Assembly (NCBI RefSeq): GCF_000829375.1
Contig: NZ_AP014624.1
Coordinates: 3,782,001-3,846,000, forward strand
DNA length: 64,000 nucleotides
Source of the DNA: Chryseobacterium sp. StRB126
GTDB lineage: Bacteria; Bacteroidota; Bacteroidia; Flavobacteriales; Weeksellaceae
Reading direction: 5' to 3'
The position numbers and the translations under genes were made by a program. Below, in pieces: positions 1 through 8,830 of this stretch. The notes below the pieces were generated by a model. It was not told the DNA's origin. It searched no databases and was given only the letters and a program-made list of their open reading frames with translations. Within the stretch, counting starts at the first letter, position 1, and the number at the start of each line of letters is the position of its first letter.

Positions 1-99
1 TTATTTTTGTATCTGGAAGGCATTTTAAAATCATATCGTCTTGGTATTTCACAAAAAGGAAATAAGAATTTCAAAAGATACTTTCACCTCGCCTTGTAA
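1..99 (+). pseudogene. Possible C-terminal remnant of a transposase (IS110-like?)
   Basis: An open frame enters from the left edge and ends at TAA 97-99. Its last residues include a G-I-S-Q-K-G-N-K stretch followed by basic and aromatic residues. This resembles the C-terminal ISKKGN region of IS110-type transposases. Only about 32 residues are visible, so the assignment is weak and it could be chance or another gene. Confidence 0.22.
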
Positions 100-629
100 A
101 CCAGAAGCAGCGCTAAAGAATCCGACTAAACTTTAGAAAATAAATCGGATAATAAAGTATAAGACAGTAATTCTCTGCTAAAACTACTACTTAGATGATC
201 CTTAAAACATTAGCATGGAAATTCTTATATTTAACATTAGAGATTTATGGATGTTCTTTGAAGTCGATATAGAATAATTATAGCATAAATTTTGTGCTAT
301 TTTTTCGTGGAAGAATCATAATATATGTGAAAATGAGATTTTAAAGTGTTTTGAAAGAGAGGATTCGAATGCATCAAGCTCCACTTTTCAAGCTAAAAAC
401 AATATACAAATCACTCATTTACAATCGATTATGTTTTATTATTTTTGTATATTCTGTTTTTCCTTTCCCCTTTGCTCATTCAATAATGACTTTAACTATT
501 TCAAAATAAGCCAGGACTGTGGCTGTATTGGTATTTACAACAATACAACTTTTAGCATTTGGATAAAATCATCTATACTTTTTTAAGCTTTCCTATTTAA
601 ATATTAAATTGCACCTACGTTAAAAAACT
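100..629. other. Intergenic, no gene seen
   Basis: An AT-rich stretch of 530 bp upstream of the AraC-type regulator, with stops in all frames. It presumably carries the regulator's promoter. No convincing -33/-7 pair or repeat could be picked out. Confidence 0.5.
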
Positions 630-1766
630 ATGGACAAATACAGCTTTTTGGAAATAGCAGCATTTATAGGAATATTTTTGGTGCTGTTTCTCGCCCTATT
701 TTTATTGACTGTAAAAACGAAGCACAAACTTGCAAATTGGCTTCTTGCTTTTTTCCTTTTTACAAATGCCGTAGATGCTTGTAAATTTTTGATGCGTGAT
801 TTTCCTGTTAATTTCATCAACCTCGAGGCTTTTCGCTGGAGCATTAACTATTTGGTTCCGGCATCATTTTACCTCTATGTATTGTCCGTTTGTTTTTCCA
901 ACTTTCGATTAAAACCGAAACATTTATGGCACACCATTCCGTTTATTGCGTTCAATTTGTATATGGCGTATGGGATTTATTTTGAAGATAGAGCTTCGAA
1001 AATAAGCTTCATAAATACAATGAATCAAACGCCTATCATGCAGTTTTTTTATTTTCTTTTTGAATTTCTATTTCAGGTTTATTTTATTGCTTCATTTCTG
1101 GTGATTAGAAAATCTAAAACCGTCTATCTGGAAAATTATACGAATCCAAATATTTCTATCCTCAATGCACTTTACAAAATAACAATTCTCTATTATGTCT
1201 TACATTTTTTAGTACTTATCAGATGGTCGGTTACTTTTATCTTTGGTTGGGGTGAGATCAGAGCATGGATTGTAACCCTTGATGGATTTGCGTTTTTGTT
1301 TTGTACGTGTTGGTATCTATTTGTTGCATTAGACAAACCTGAATTTTTCAGAGGCGTTAATTCTCTATTAAAGCCGATCTCAGATGTTGCCCCGAAAAAA
1401 AAATCTTCTCCTATCATTGATGATGAAAAAAATAAACAAATCGAATTCTTAAAAGATTATATGGTGGAAAAAGAGCCCTACCTGGATTCTTCGTTAACGA
1501 TTCAGGATCTGGCAGAACAATTAAATATGCCCGTTAAAGATCTGTCTGCTTTGATTAATCTGTATATGAACAAGCATTTTTTTGATTTCGTAAATGAATA
1601 TCGGATCGAAAAAGCAAAGGAAATATTGAAAGATCCTTCGCAAAAAGAGCTCACTATTTTAGAAATTCTTTACCAGGTTGGTTTCAATTCTAAATCGTCG
1701 TTTAGTACTTCTTTTAAAAAATATACAGGAACAACACCAACAGATTTTAGAAAAAATCCAAATTAA
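630..1766 (+). CDS. Membrane-anchored AraC-family transcriptional regulator
   Basis: A 378-residue protein. The N-terminal ~240 residues hold several hydrophobic segments (about residues 8-28, 65-85, 95-115, 140-165, 190-215 and 220-240), as in the multi-TM sensor-AraC proteins common in Flavobacteriia. A charged linker follows, then a C-terminal AraC DNA-binding domain (about residues 285-378) with two HTH units. The second HTH and its FKKYTG-x-TP-x-xFR signature are clear. It stands just upstream of three serine hydrolase genes on the same strand (90-bp gap), so local control of them is a reasonable inference. The signal sensed is unknown. Confidence 0.85.
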   Translation: MDKYSFLEIAAFIGIFLVLFLALFLLTVKTKHKLANWLLAFFLFTNAVDACKFLMRDFPVNFINLEAFRWSINYLVPASFYLYVLSVCFSNFRLKPKHLWHTIPFIAFNLYMAYGIYFEDRASKISFINTMNQTPIMQFFYFLFEFLFQVYFIASFLVIRKSKTVYLENYTNPNISILNALYKITILYYVLHFLVLIRWSVTFIFGWGEIRAWIVTLDGFAFLFCTCWYLFVALDKPEFFRGVNSLLKPISDVAPKKKSSPIIDDEKNKQIEFLKDYMVEKEPYLDSSLTIQDLAEQLNMPVKDLSALINLYMNKHFFDFVNEYRIEKAKEILKDPSQKELTILEILYQVGFNSKSSFSTSFKKYTGTTPTDFRKNPN

Positions 1767-1856
1767 TCCATCCTTTTTCTAAGAAATGGGTTCGACTTTT
1801 TTTAATCGGTCGCGTACTGAGGCGTTTTAAAGCATCTTTGCCTCAAATTATAAAAT

Positions 1857-3353
1857 ATGAAGAATTTTCTGTTTGCATTGCTAGTGCTTTTATCTCTGAA
1901 TACTTTTGCACAAAACCCCTACACCAATTCAAATGAAGAAAAAGCTAAGAAAATTGATTTAATCATTGGTAAATATCACGATTACAATCTTTTTAACGGA
2001 AGTGCTTTAGTTATTCAAAATGGCGAAATTATCTTGCAAAAAAATTATGGAAAAGCCGACATTGGCTGGGATATCGAGGCAACATCTGACACCAAATTCA
2101 GAATTGGTTCTATAACGAAACAGTTTACAGCAATGCTGATTATGCAGTTAAAACAGGAAGGAAAAATTAAACTTGATGATAAAATAAGTGATTATTTGCC
2201 TTGGTTTAGCAAAACAGTTGGAAGCAAAATTACGATTCACCAATTATTAACGCATACTTCCGGCTTACCCAATTACACCGATTTTCCTGATTTTAAAACT
2301 AAAATGGGATTTGAAAATTTGTCTGGGAAAGATTTTGCAATCAAATATTTTAAAGATAATCTGGGATTTGAACCTGGAGCTAAACAGAATTATTGCAATA
2401 CTGGCTATTATCTGTTGGGATTAATTATTGAGGAAATCACTAAAAAACCTTATGAAAAAGTTCTCAAAGAAAAAATATTTGATGTCATTGGAATGAAAAA
2501 TACAGGAGTTGAAAACCCAAAACAAATTATTTCAAATTATGCACAGGGTTATGATTTTGACTACGATGGTTATCAAAAAACAGATTATATTAATATCAAA
2601 ACTGCCGTATTTTCTGCTGGCGGAATGTACAGCACAGCCAATGATATGCGAAAATGGGATGATGCTTTATACACAAATACTCTGCTAAATGACGAGAGCA
2701 AAAAAATATATTTCACGCCAAATTTAGGCGATTACGCTTACGGTTTAGTTGTTCAGAAACATCAGAATTTTTTAGGTTCAGATAAAAATATTACAACAAT
2801 GGCACATAGTGGCGGAATCAATGGTTTTTCCTGCAATATTGCCAGAATTCCGGAGGACAAAATATATGTGATCTTGCTTGATAATACTAGAGCAGGTAAA
2901 AGAGGCGGACAATTGGAAGCTGTTATCGATGATGTCTTTGGAGTTCTATACAATACCAAAGTTGATTTGCCTAAACCGTTAATTATCTTCGAGGTTTATA
3001 AAAAAATGAAAGCAGAATCAGTAGAAAAAGGAATTGTTTATTTGAATGAACTGAAGAAAAACAAATTCAATTCTTATAATTTTAATGGTTTTGAAAATGA
3101 ATTGAATAGATTAACATACAAGTTTTTGGGTGAAGGAAAAACTGATGAAGCTTTAAAAATTATTAATTACGCAGTTTCAGAATTTCCAAATTCATCCAAT
3201 ATTTATGATACACGGGGCGAGGTTTATTTCATTAAAAAAGATTACAATGCTTCTAAAAAGGATTATCATAAAACGTTGGAACTGAATCCGAATAACGATA
3301 ATGCCAAAGAAATGCTTTCAAAAATCAATCAAATTCTATCTTCTAAAAATTAA
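1857..3353 (+). CDS. Serine hydrolase, beta-lactamase/AmpC-like fold, with TPR tail (paralogue 1)
   Basis: A 498-residue protein with a Sec signal peptide (cleavage near residue 19, after FAQ). The penicillin-binding/class C beta-lactamase-like domain spans about 35-370. It has the SxxK nucleophile motif at 85-88 (S-I-T-K), the YxN-type motif at 179-181 (Y-C-N) and an HSGG third motif at 317-320. The C-terminal ~100 residues contain TPR-like helices. Likely a periplasmic esterase, D-amino peptidase or peptidase-type enzyme; the family does not reveal the substrate. The next paralogue begins 5 bp after its stop, so the two are probably co-transcribed. Confidence 0.85.
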   Translation: MKNFLFALLVLLSLNTFAQNPYTNSNEEKAKKIDLIIGKYHDYNLFNGSALVIQNGEIILQKNYGKADIGWDIEATSDTKFRIGSITKQFTAMLIMQLKQEGKIKLDDKISDYLPWFSKTVGSKITIHQLLTHTSGLPNYTDFPDFKTKMGFENLSGKDFAIKYFKDNLGFEPGAKQNYCNTGYYLLGLIIEEITKKPYEKVLKEKIFDVIGMKNTGVENPKQIISNYAQGYDFDYDGYQKTDYINIKTAVFSAGGMYSTANDMRKWDDALYTNTLLNDESKKIYFTPNLGDYAYGLVVQKHQNFLGSDKNITTMAHSGGINGFSCNIARIPEDKIYVILLDNTRAGKRGGQLEAVIDDVFGVLYNTKVDLPKPLIIFEVYKKMKAESVEKGIVYLNELKKNKFNSYNFNGFENELNRLTYKFLGEGKTDEALKIINYAVSEFPNSSNIYDTRGEVYFIKKDYNASKKDYHKTLELNPNNDNAKEMLSKINQILSSKN

Positions 3354-3358
3354 TTAAA

Positions 3359-4795
3359 ATGAAGAACCTACTTTTCTTATTATTAACAACTGTTTTATTT
3401 ACCAATGCGCTTTCTGCCCAAGCGTTAAATAATTCCAAAGAAACAAAGAAAATACATCAAACTTCGACTGAACAAAAATCAGAAATCAATCAAATTGATT
3501 CCTTAATGACAAAATCTTACGAAAGAGGTTTATTCAATGGAAACGTCCTTGTCGTTAAAAACAATACGATTGTGTATCAGAAATCATTTGGATTTACCGA
3601 TGAAACGAGACAAACTCCTTTAAACAATAAGTCAATATTCAATATTGGCTCTATTGCAAAGGAATTTAATGCGGTTTCCATCATGATTTTAGTGGAGCGG
3701 GGTCTTCTTAATCTTGATGACCCGATTTCCAAATTTGATTTGGGATTGCCGAAATGGTCGGAAAAAGTAACCATACGTCATCTGATTAATTATGCCAGCG
3801 GAATTCCTAAAATAGAATCGGGGTTAAATCCGGTAAGTGATACAGATGCATGGAAGATTTTGAGAAGCAGTGATAATTTATTGTTTGAACCTGGAACAAG
3901 TTACAAATACGATAACAGCAATGTCTTTTTGCAAAGAAGAATCATTGAGAAGGTAACTGGAGTATCCTTTCAAGAATTTGTTACTAAAAATATAATTAAG
4001 CCGCTAAAGATGACCAATTCGGTATTTGACCCAACATTTGGCTATAAAAACAGAACTTCCTGTTATGATATGGACAATGTCCGATGCCCGGAAATGAATT
4101 TCATTAGTGGATGGCTTTGGGTAGATATCGATAATCTGTATAAATGGATTGAAGCAATGAATTCCAATCTTTTAATATCCAAAGATTCCTTTCAAACCCT
4201 GTTGAATAATCCATATGCAAAAGATGAAGGCGGATCACTTGGCAGATACTTTGAAAAAGAAGACCTACAAAGACACAATGGGGTTTCTTACAAATTTGAG
4301 TCTATCTTTTTAAATGATATTAAAAATAATATTACGATCATTCTATTGTCCAATAACCTCAATAGAGTTTGGGATTTAGGGTATATTATCCACAACATAA
4401 TGTTAGGGAAAGAGTACGAAATTCCTAAAAAATCTATTGAGCAAGCAATAAGAAAAGAATCGCTCTACGACGTAAATAAAGGTATAGAAACTTATTATTT
4501 ACTCAAAAAAAGCTCTAAAAATGAATATAGTTTTGATAATCCGGGAGAACTTAATAAGTTAGGATATGAATTATCAAGACTTGGAAAAATCAACGAATCC
4601 ATAACAATATTTAAATTGGCTACCACCGAGTTTCCTAAAGATGCTAATCTTTTCGATAGTTTAGGTGAAGCTTATTTTACAGCTAAGCAGTACGATTTAG
4701 CATTAGAGAGTTATAAAAAAGCAATCAGTCTTGGTGGAACCAACGGTAATGCAGAAAAAATGATAGAAAAAATTGAGAAAGAAACAGGGAAATAA
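3359..4795 (+). CDS. Serine hydrolase, beta-lactamase-like, with TPR tail (paralogue 2, degenerate third motif)
   Basis: A 478-residue paralogue of its neighbours with a Sec signal (cleavage near residue 20). SxxK is at 98-101 (S-I-A-K) and Y-D-N at 184-186. The HSGG motif of the other two copies is replaced by an RHNG stretch, so its third active-site element differs. The segment after YDN is shorter than in paralogue 1. TPR-like repeats fill the last ~100 residues. It lies 5 bp after paralogue 1. Catalysis is probable but the altered third motif suggests a different substrate or reduced activity. Confidence 0.82.
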   Translation: MKNLLFLLLTTVLFTNALSAQALNNSKETKKIHQTSTEQKSEINQIDSLMTKSYERGLFNGNVLVVKNNTIVYQKSFGFTDETRQTPLNNKSIFNIGSIAKEFNAVSIMILVERGLLNLDDPISKFDLGLPKWSEKVTIRHLINYASGIPKIESGLNPVSDTDAWKILRSSDNLLFEPGTSYKYDNSNVFLQRRIIEKVTGVSFQEFVTKNIIKPLKMTNSVFDPTFGYKNRTSCYDMDNVRCPEMNFISGWLWVDIDNLYKWIEAMNSNLLISKDSFQTLLNNPYAKDEGGSLGRYFEKEDLQRHNGVSYKFESIFLNDIKNNITIILLSNNLNRVWDLGYIIHNIMLGKEYEIPKKSIEQAIRKESLYDVNKGIETYYLLKKSSKNEYSFDNPGELNKLGYELSRLGKINESITIFKLATTEFPKDANLFDSLGEAYFTAKQYDLALESYKKAISLGGTNGNAEKMIEKIEKETGK

Positions 4796-4868
4796 AACAG
4801 GCACAAAATGTAATAACATCCTTTTTTGAATTGTCTTATTAAATACAGAATCAATTAATTATTTCTAA

Positions 4869-6380
4869 ATGAAAAAACTAAACCTAATCCTACTGCTTTC
4901 TTTATCGTTGAATGTTTTTGCCCAAAATGTTAAGGATAAAATAAAATCATTCGAAGACAATCTGCTCAGTTGGGATACATCGAAAACAAAAAAATGGACG
5001 CTAAAAGAAAGAATGGCTTTCTACAATATGAATGCAGTAAGCATTGCAGTGATAAAAGATTATAAGATAGAATGGACAAAAGCTTATGGATATGCGGATG
5101 TTACTGAAAACAGAAAAGCCACCCCGCAAACACTGTTTCAGGCTGCATCTATTAGCAAGTCTATCAACAGTCTCGGTCTTTTAAAATTGATTGAACAAGG
5201 AAAATTAGGGTTGGACGATGACATTAATAATTATTTAAAAACCTGGAAATTCCCATACGATTCGCTTTCAAAAGGGAAAAAAATTTCTATTGCCAATCTG
5301 TTGAGTCATAAAGCGGGTTTATCTGTTCATGGCTTCGGAGGCTATCAAAAAGGGAAAGAATTACCTACCTTGATACAAATTCTCGATGGACAAAAACCAG
5401 CCAATTCTCCTGCGGTGCGGTCTGTGTTTGAGCCCAACCTTAAATTTCAATATTCAGGGGGCGGAACAACCATTTCACAATTAATCCTTGAAAACACTAC
5501 AGGAGAAAAGTATGAAGATTATATGTTGAAAAACGTTTTGACCCCATTAGGGATGAACGAAAGCTCTTACCATCAACCACCTTCTTCAGATAGAGAAAAA
5601 TTATTGGCAACAGCTTATAACAATGGAAAAGAAGTAAAAGGTAAATATCATATTTATCCTGAAAAAGCCGCAGCCGGTTTATGGACTAACCCAAATGATT
5701 TGGCAAAATATATCATCGAAACACAATTGTCATTAGCAGGTAAATCGAATAAAGTTTTATCTAAGGAAATGTCCGTAAAGAGAATTGAGAATAATTATGG
5801 GGTGTTTCTGAATGATTTCAAAGGCACAAAATATTTCGGACATAGTGGGGGAAATGAAGGTTTTGTGTGTTATTATATCGGAAGTGTTGAAGACGGAAAC
5901 GGTCTGGTTGTAATGACTAACGGTAATAATTTTAAATTAATAGATGAAATTCTTTTAAGTATTGCCAGTTTGAACCAATGGAAAAATTATCCCATTGAAC
6001 CTCAAAAAGAATCCATTGCCTTAACCATTAGAAAAGAATGTTTAAAAAATATCGACAAAGGAATTGTGTTGTACCAAGAACTGAAAAAGAATAATCCAAA
6101 TGACTACAACTTCTCCAATGAAAATGAACTCAACGGACTTGGTTATGAATTTCTAAAAGATAATCAATTAGATGCAGCACTTAAGATTTTTACCTTAAAT
6201 GTCAATCAGTTTCCAAAGTCAGGAAATGTGTATGACAGTCGTGGTGAAGCTTATTTTAACAAAAAAGAATACACGTTGTCAAAAAGCGATTATCAGAAAT
6301 CATTTGAACTTGATCCAGCCAATCAGAATGCAAAGGAAATGGTTTTGAAAATCAACCAACTTTTGACCACTCAAAAATAA
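4869..6380 (+). CDS. Serine hydrolase, beta-lactamase-like, with TPR tail (paralogue 3)
   Basis: A 503-residue protein with a signal peptide ending near residue 19. SxxK is at 94-97 (S-I-S-K). The second motif is Y-S-G at 195-197 rather than YxN, as in many esterase-type members, and an HSGG motif lies near residue 325. TPR-like repeats follow from about residue 400, and the tail aligns well with the other two copies (a shared KGI-x-Y/LYxELKK start). The 73-bp gap to paralogue 2 could hold its own promoter. A strong hairpin follows the stop codon. Confidence 0.85.
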   Translation: MKKLNLILLLSLSLNVFAQNVKDKIKSFEDNLLSWDTSKTKKWTLKERMAFYNMNAVSIAVIKDYKIEWTKAYGYADVTENRKATPQTLFQAASISKSINSLGLLKLIEQGKLGLDDDINNYLKTWKFPYDSLSKGKKISIANLLSHKAGLSVHGFGGYQKGKELPTLIQILDGQKPANSPAVRSVFEPNLKFQYSGGGTTISQLILENTTGEKYEDYMLKNVLTPLGMNESSYHQPPSSDREKLLATAYNNGKEVKGKYHIYPEKAAAGLWTNPNDLAKYIIETQLSLAGKSNKVLSKEMSVKRIENNYGVFLNDFKGTKYFGHSGGNEGFVCYYIGSVEDGNGLVVMTNGNNFKLIDEILLSIASLNQWKNYPIEPQKESIALTIRKECLKNIDKGIVLYQELKKNNPNDYNFSNENELNGLGYEFLKDNQLDAALKIFTLNVNQFPKSGNVYDSRGEAYFNKKEYTLSKSDYQKSFELDPANQNAKEMVLKINQLLTTQK

Positions 6381-6440
6381 ATTATACTTTTTACTATTGA
6401 GTGACAGTAATTTTTGAGAAAATATCAAAATTATAAACAA

Positions 6441-6470
6441 AAAATCCCGGGTTAACCGGGATTTTAATTT
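6441..6470. terminator. Bidirectional hairpin terminator
   Basis: A 10-bp stem (AAAATCCCGG, 6441-6450, pairing with 6456-6465) with a 5-nt loop and T/A tracts on both sides. It lies between the convergent serine hydrolase and DUF2911 genes and can serve both. Confidence 0.85.
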
Positions 6471-6481
6471 CTTATCTAAAT

Positions 6482-7000
6482 TTATTTGATCTCTACAGGA
6501 ACTGAGATTTTATCCCAATCCATTGTAAATCCATTACTGTTTATTTTATATACTAAAGTTTCCTGTGTTGCTGGTAAAGCTTGTGTTTTTACATCCACAC
6601 GCAAAGCATCTTTAGCTTCTTGGTATTTATAAGCACCCCATTGTTTTGGTTCTTTGTTAAAAATCGCAGTCCAGGTTCCGCTTTGTTTTGGGATTAAGAA
6701 AAAGCTGTATTTACCTGCAGGAAGTTTTTTACCCTGAACGGTAATGTCTTTATCCGTTTCGAAAGTCGTTGCTTCATTGGCTCCCGCGCGCCAAACTTTA
6801 TCATAAGCTTCCAAACCGCCCCAGATGGTACGCCCTTTAACAGAAGGACTGCTATAGGCAATGGTAATGGTTGCATCTTTAATTTTTCCTGTCGCAGTAG
6901 CCGGAGGGCTGGCAGGTTTTTTAGTATCCTGTGCAAAGGCATTCATAGAGATTGTCATGGTCGCAACAAGTACGGCTGCAGATTTAATGATGGTTTTCAT
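6482..7000 (-). CDS. DUF2911 secreted protein
   Basis: A 172-residue protein with a signal peptide (cleavage after the AFAQ near residue 24). The mature part shows the DUF2911 pattern: a SPSVKGRxIWGGL block, a WRAGANEAT block, then a [11 protein letters not shown] strand. The molecular function of the family is unknown. It lies 37 bp downstream of the symporter gene on the same strand and may be the last gene of the PIG-L/symporter operon. Confidence 0.85.
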   Translation of the reverse strand: MKTIIKSAAVLVATMTISMNAFAQDTKKPASPPATATGKIKDATITIAYSSPSVKGRTIWGGLEAYDKVWRAGANEATTFETDKDITVQGKKLPAGKYSFFLIPKQSGTWTAIFNKEPKQWGAYKYQEAKDALRVDVKTQALPATQETLVYKINSNGFTMDWDKISVPVEIK

Positions 7001-7037
7001 AATATTTTTGTTTGTTTGTATATTTACTGTTGTTCGT

Positions 7038-8729
7038 TTACGAATTTACTGCTTTCTGCTTATAAAACAGTAATCCGATTGCGGAAAATATAATCACTGC
7101 CGCTGCCCCAATAACGTTGAGCCAAAGGAAAGAAACGATATCAAAATTATAAACGGCAATAACCGCGATTTCTGATAATATTGCAGAAATAAATACATTG
7201 GAACCGGTGATTTTTTTATAGTAAAAAGCGACCAGAAAAATCCCTAATATCGGACCGTAGAAAAGAGAACCTAATACATTAACCGCTTCAATGAGAGAAC
7301 CCATTTGAGTGGCAAACATAGCTACACCGATTGAGAAAATACCCCAAGCTAAAGTATGCAGGCGGCTATACTTTAATTCGGTGGCATCATCAGGAATTTC
7401 TTTTTTAAATATCAAATGAACATCTTTTAATGAGCAGGCAGCAAGGGAATTCAGCGCCGCAGAAATTGAACCCCAGCTGGCCAGAAAAATGACGGCAAAC
7501 AATAAACCGATCATCCCTACAGGTAAGGTATTTTTAACGAAATACAGGAAAATGTAATTGGTATCCGTTTTTTCTGCATTATAGTTCGAGTTATTAATAG
7601 CTTCCTCTACCCTGCCGTGAAGTGCTTTTACCTGGGCTTGTGTGTTCTTAAAATCCTGAATTGTTTTTTTGAGATGGGGAGAATGAGTTTCTTTTAGTTT
7701 TAGAATCTCTTTCGATTCTGCATTAAATTTTAGTTGTAAATCCTGATGCTCTTTTTCAAATACCGCAGCCTGTTCAGGTTGTGATTCCTTTAAATGTTGA
7801 TAAGAGCGTTCGTTAAAATAAATCGGAGCCGGTTTTAGAGAAAAGAATGCGAAAAGCAAGGCACCGATCAGGAGAATAGAAAATTGCATCGGAATTTTAA
7901 CCAATCCGTTCAACAGCAAGCCCATTTTTGCATTGGTATTGTCCTTCGCAGTAATATACCTCCCGACCTGACTCTGATCCGTTCCGAAATAAGAAAGTGC
8001 CAGAAAAAAACCACCAATCAGCCCACTCCAAATGTTGTATTTATCTTTCCAATCGAATTCTGTGGTGATTACATTGAGCTTTCCGGATTTTCCTGCCAGA
8101 TACAGCGCATCGTTAACCCCAATTCCATTCGGCATATTTTGAATAAGCAAATACCCCGCAAAAGCCATGGTTCCCAAAATAATAAGAAACTGTAATTTTT
8201 GGGTGTGAGCAATCGCTTTTGCACCGCCAACATAGGTATAAATCAACAGAATGCCCCCCGTTAAAACATTAGTTAAATAAATATTCCAGTTTAAAACGCT
8301 TGATAAGATGATACTCGGAGCGTAAATGCTGATTCCCGTAGATAAGCCTCTGGAAAAAAGAAAAAGCAGTGAAGTAAGTACCCTTGTTTTTTTATCAAAA
8401 CGGTTTTCTAAATATTCATAGGCCGTGTAAACATTTAAGCGCTGAAAAATCGGGATGAAAGTGATACAGATCACAATCATCGCCAAAGGCAAACCAAAGT
8501 AATACTGAACGAAACGCATACCGTCTGTATAAGCCTGCCCCGGGGCTGACAAAAATGTAATCGCGCTTGCCTGCGTAGCCATAATACCTATCAGTACAAT
8601 ATACCAAGGCATTTTATTATCTGCTTTCAGGTATGATTCGTTGCTTTTTTGGCCACGCCCGATGAATACGCCGTAAACCACCACTGCAACAAGTGTAAAA
8701 ATGAGAACTGTCCAATCTATATTACTCAT
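7038..8729 (-). CDS. Sodium:solute symporter (SSS family)
   Basis: A 563-residue inner-membrane protein with about 13 hydrophobic segments. It has the SSS core, including the YLENRFxKKTR loop after the early helices. A hydrophilic, coiled-coil-like insertion rich in Lys and Glu spans about residues 305-385, unusual for simple SSS transporters but seen in long Bacteroidota members. The start ATG overlaps the stop of the 34-residue peptide gene (ATGA), so translation is probably coupled. Pairing with a PIG-L deacetylase suggests uptake of a sugar, an amino sugar or an organic acid. The substrate cannot be told from sequence. Confidence 0.88.
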   Translation of the reverse strand: MSNIDWTVLIFTLVAVVVYGVFIGRGQKSNESYLKADNKMPWYIVLIGIMATQASAITFLSAPGQAYTDGMRFVQYYFGLPLAMIVICITFIPIFQRLNVYTAYEYLENRFDKKTRVLTSLLFLFSRGLSTGISIYAPSIILSSVLNWNIYLTNVLTGGILLIYTYVGGAKAIAHTQKLQFLIILGTMAFAGYLLIQNMPNGIGVNDALYLAGKSGKLNVITTEFDWKDKYNIWSGLIGGFFLALSYFGTDQSQVGRYITAKDNTNAKMGLLLNGLVKIPMQFSILLIGALLFAFFSLKPAPIYFNERSYQHLKESQPEQAAVFEKEHQDLQLKFNAESKEILKLKETHSPHLKKTIQDFKNTQAQVKALHGRVEEAINNSNYNAEKTDTNYIFLYFVKNTLPVGMIGLLFAVIFLASWGSISAALNSLAACSLKDVHLIFKKEIPDDATELKYSRLHTLAWGIFSIGVAMFATQMGSLIEAVNVLGSLFYGPILGIFLVAFYYKKITGSNVFISAILSEIAVIAVYNFDIVSFLWLNVIGAAAVIIFSAIGLLFYKQKAVNS

Positions 8730-8830
8730 GCCCAGAATTTAGTAAACCAATAATAAAATGCGATCTGCAATACTAATGCAACAGCTAATAGTACATACCA
8801 GATATTCCAATTTTTAAGTTGCTTGTTCAT
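8726..8830 (-). CDS. Small single-pass membrane peptide, 34 residues
   Basis: An ORF of 34 codons plus stop, from ATG 8830-8828 to TGA 8728-8726. It starts MNKQLKNWNIWY and continues with a hydrophobic helix (about residues 12-28) and an aromatic end. Its ATG overlaps the stop of the PIG-L gene (TGATG) and its stop overlaps the symporter start (ATGA). The double overlap and the clean membrane helix argue for a translated gene. It may be an accessory subunit of the symporter, by analogy with small SSS partner proteins; no family was recognised. Confidence 0.72.
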   Translation of the reverse strand: MNKQLKNWNIWYVLLAVALVLQIAFYYWFTKFWA

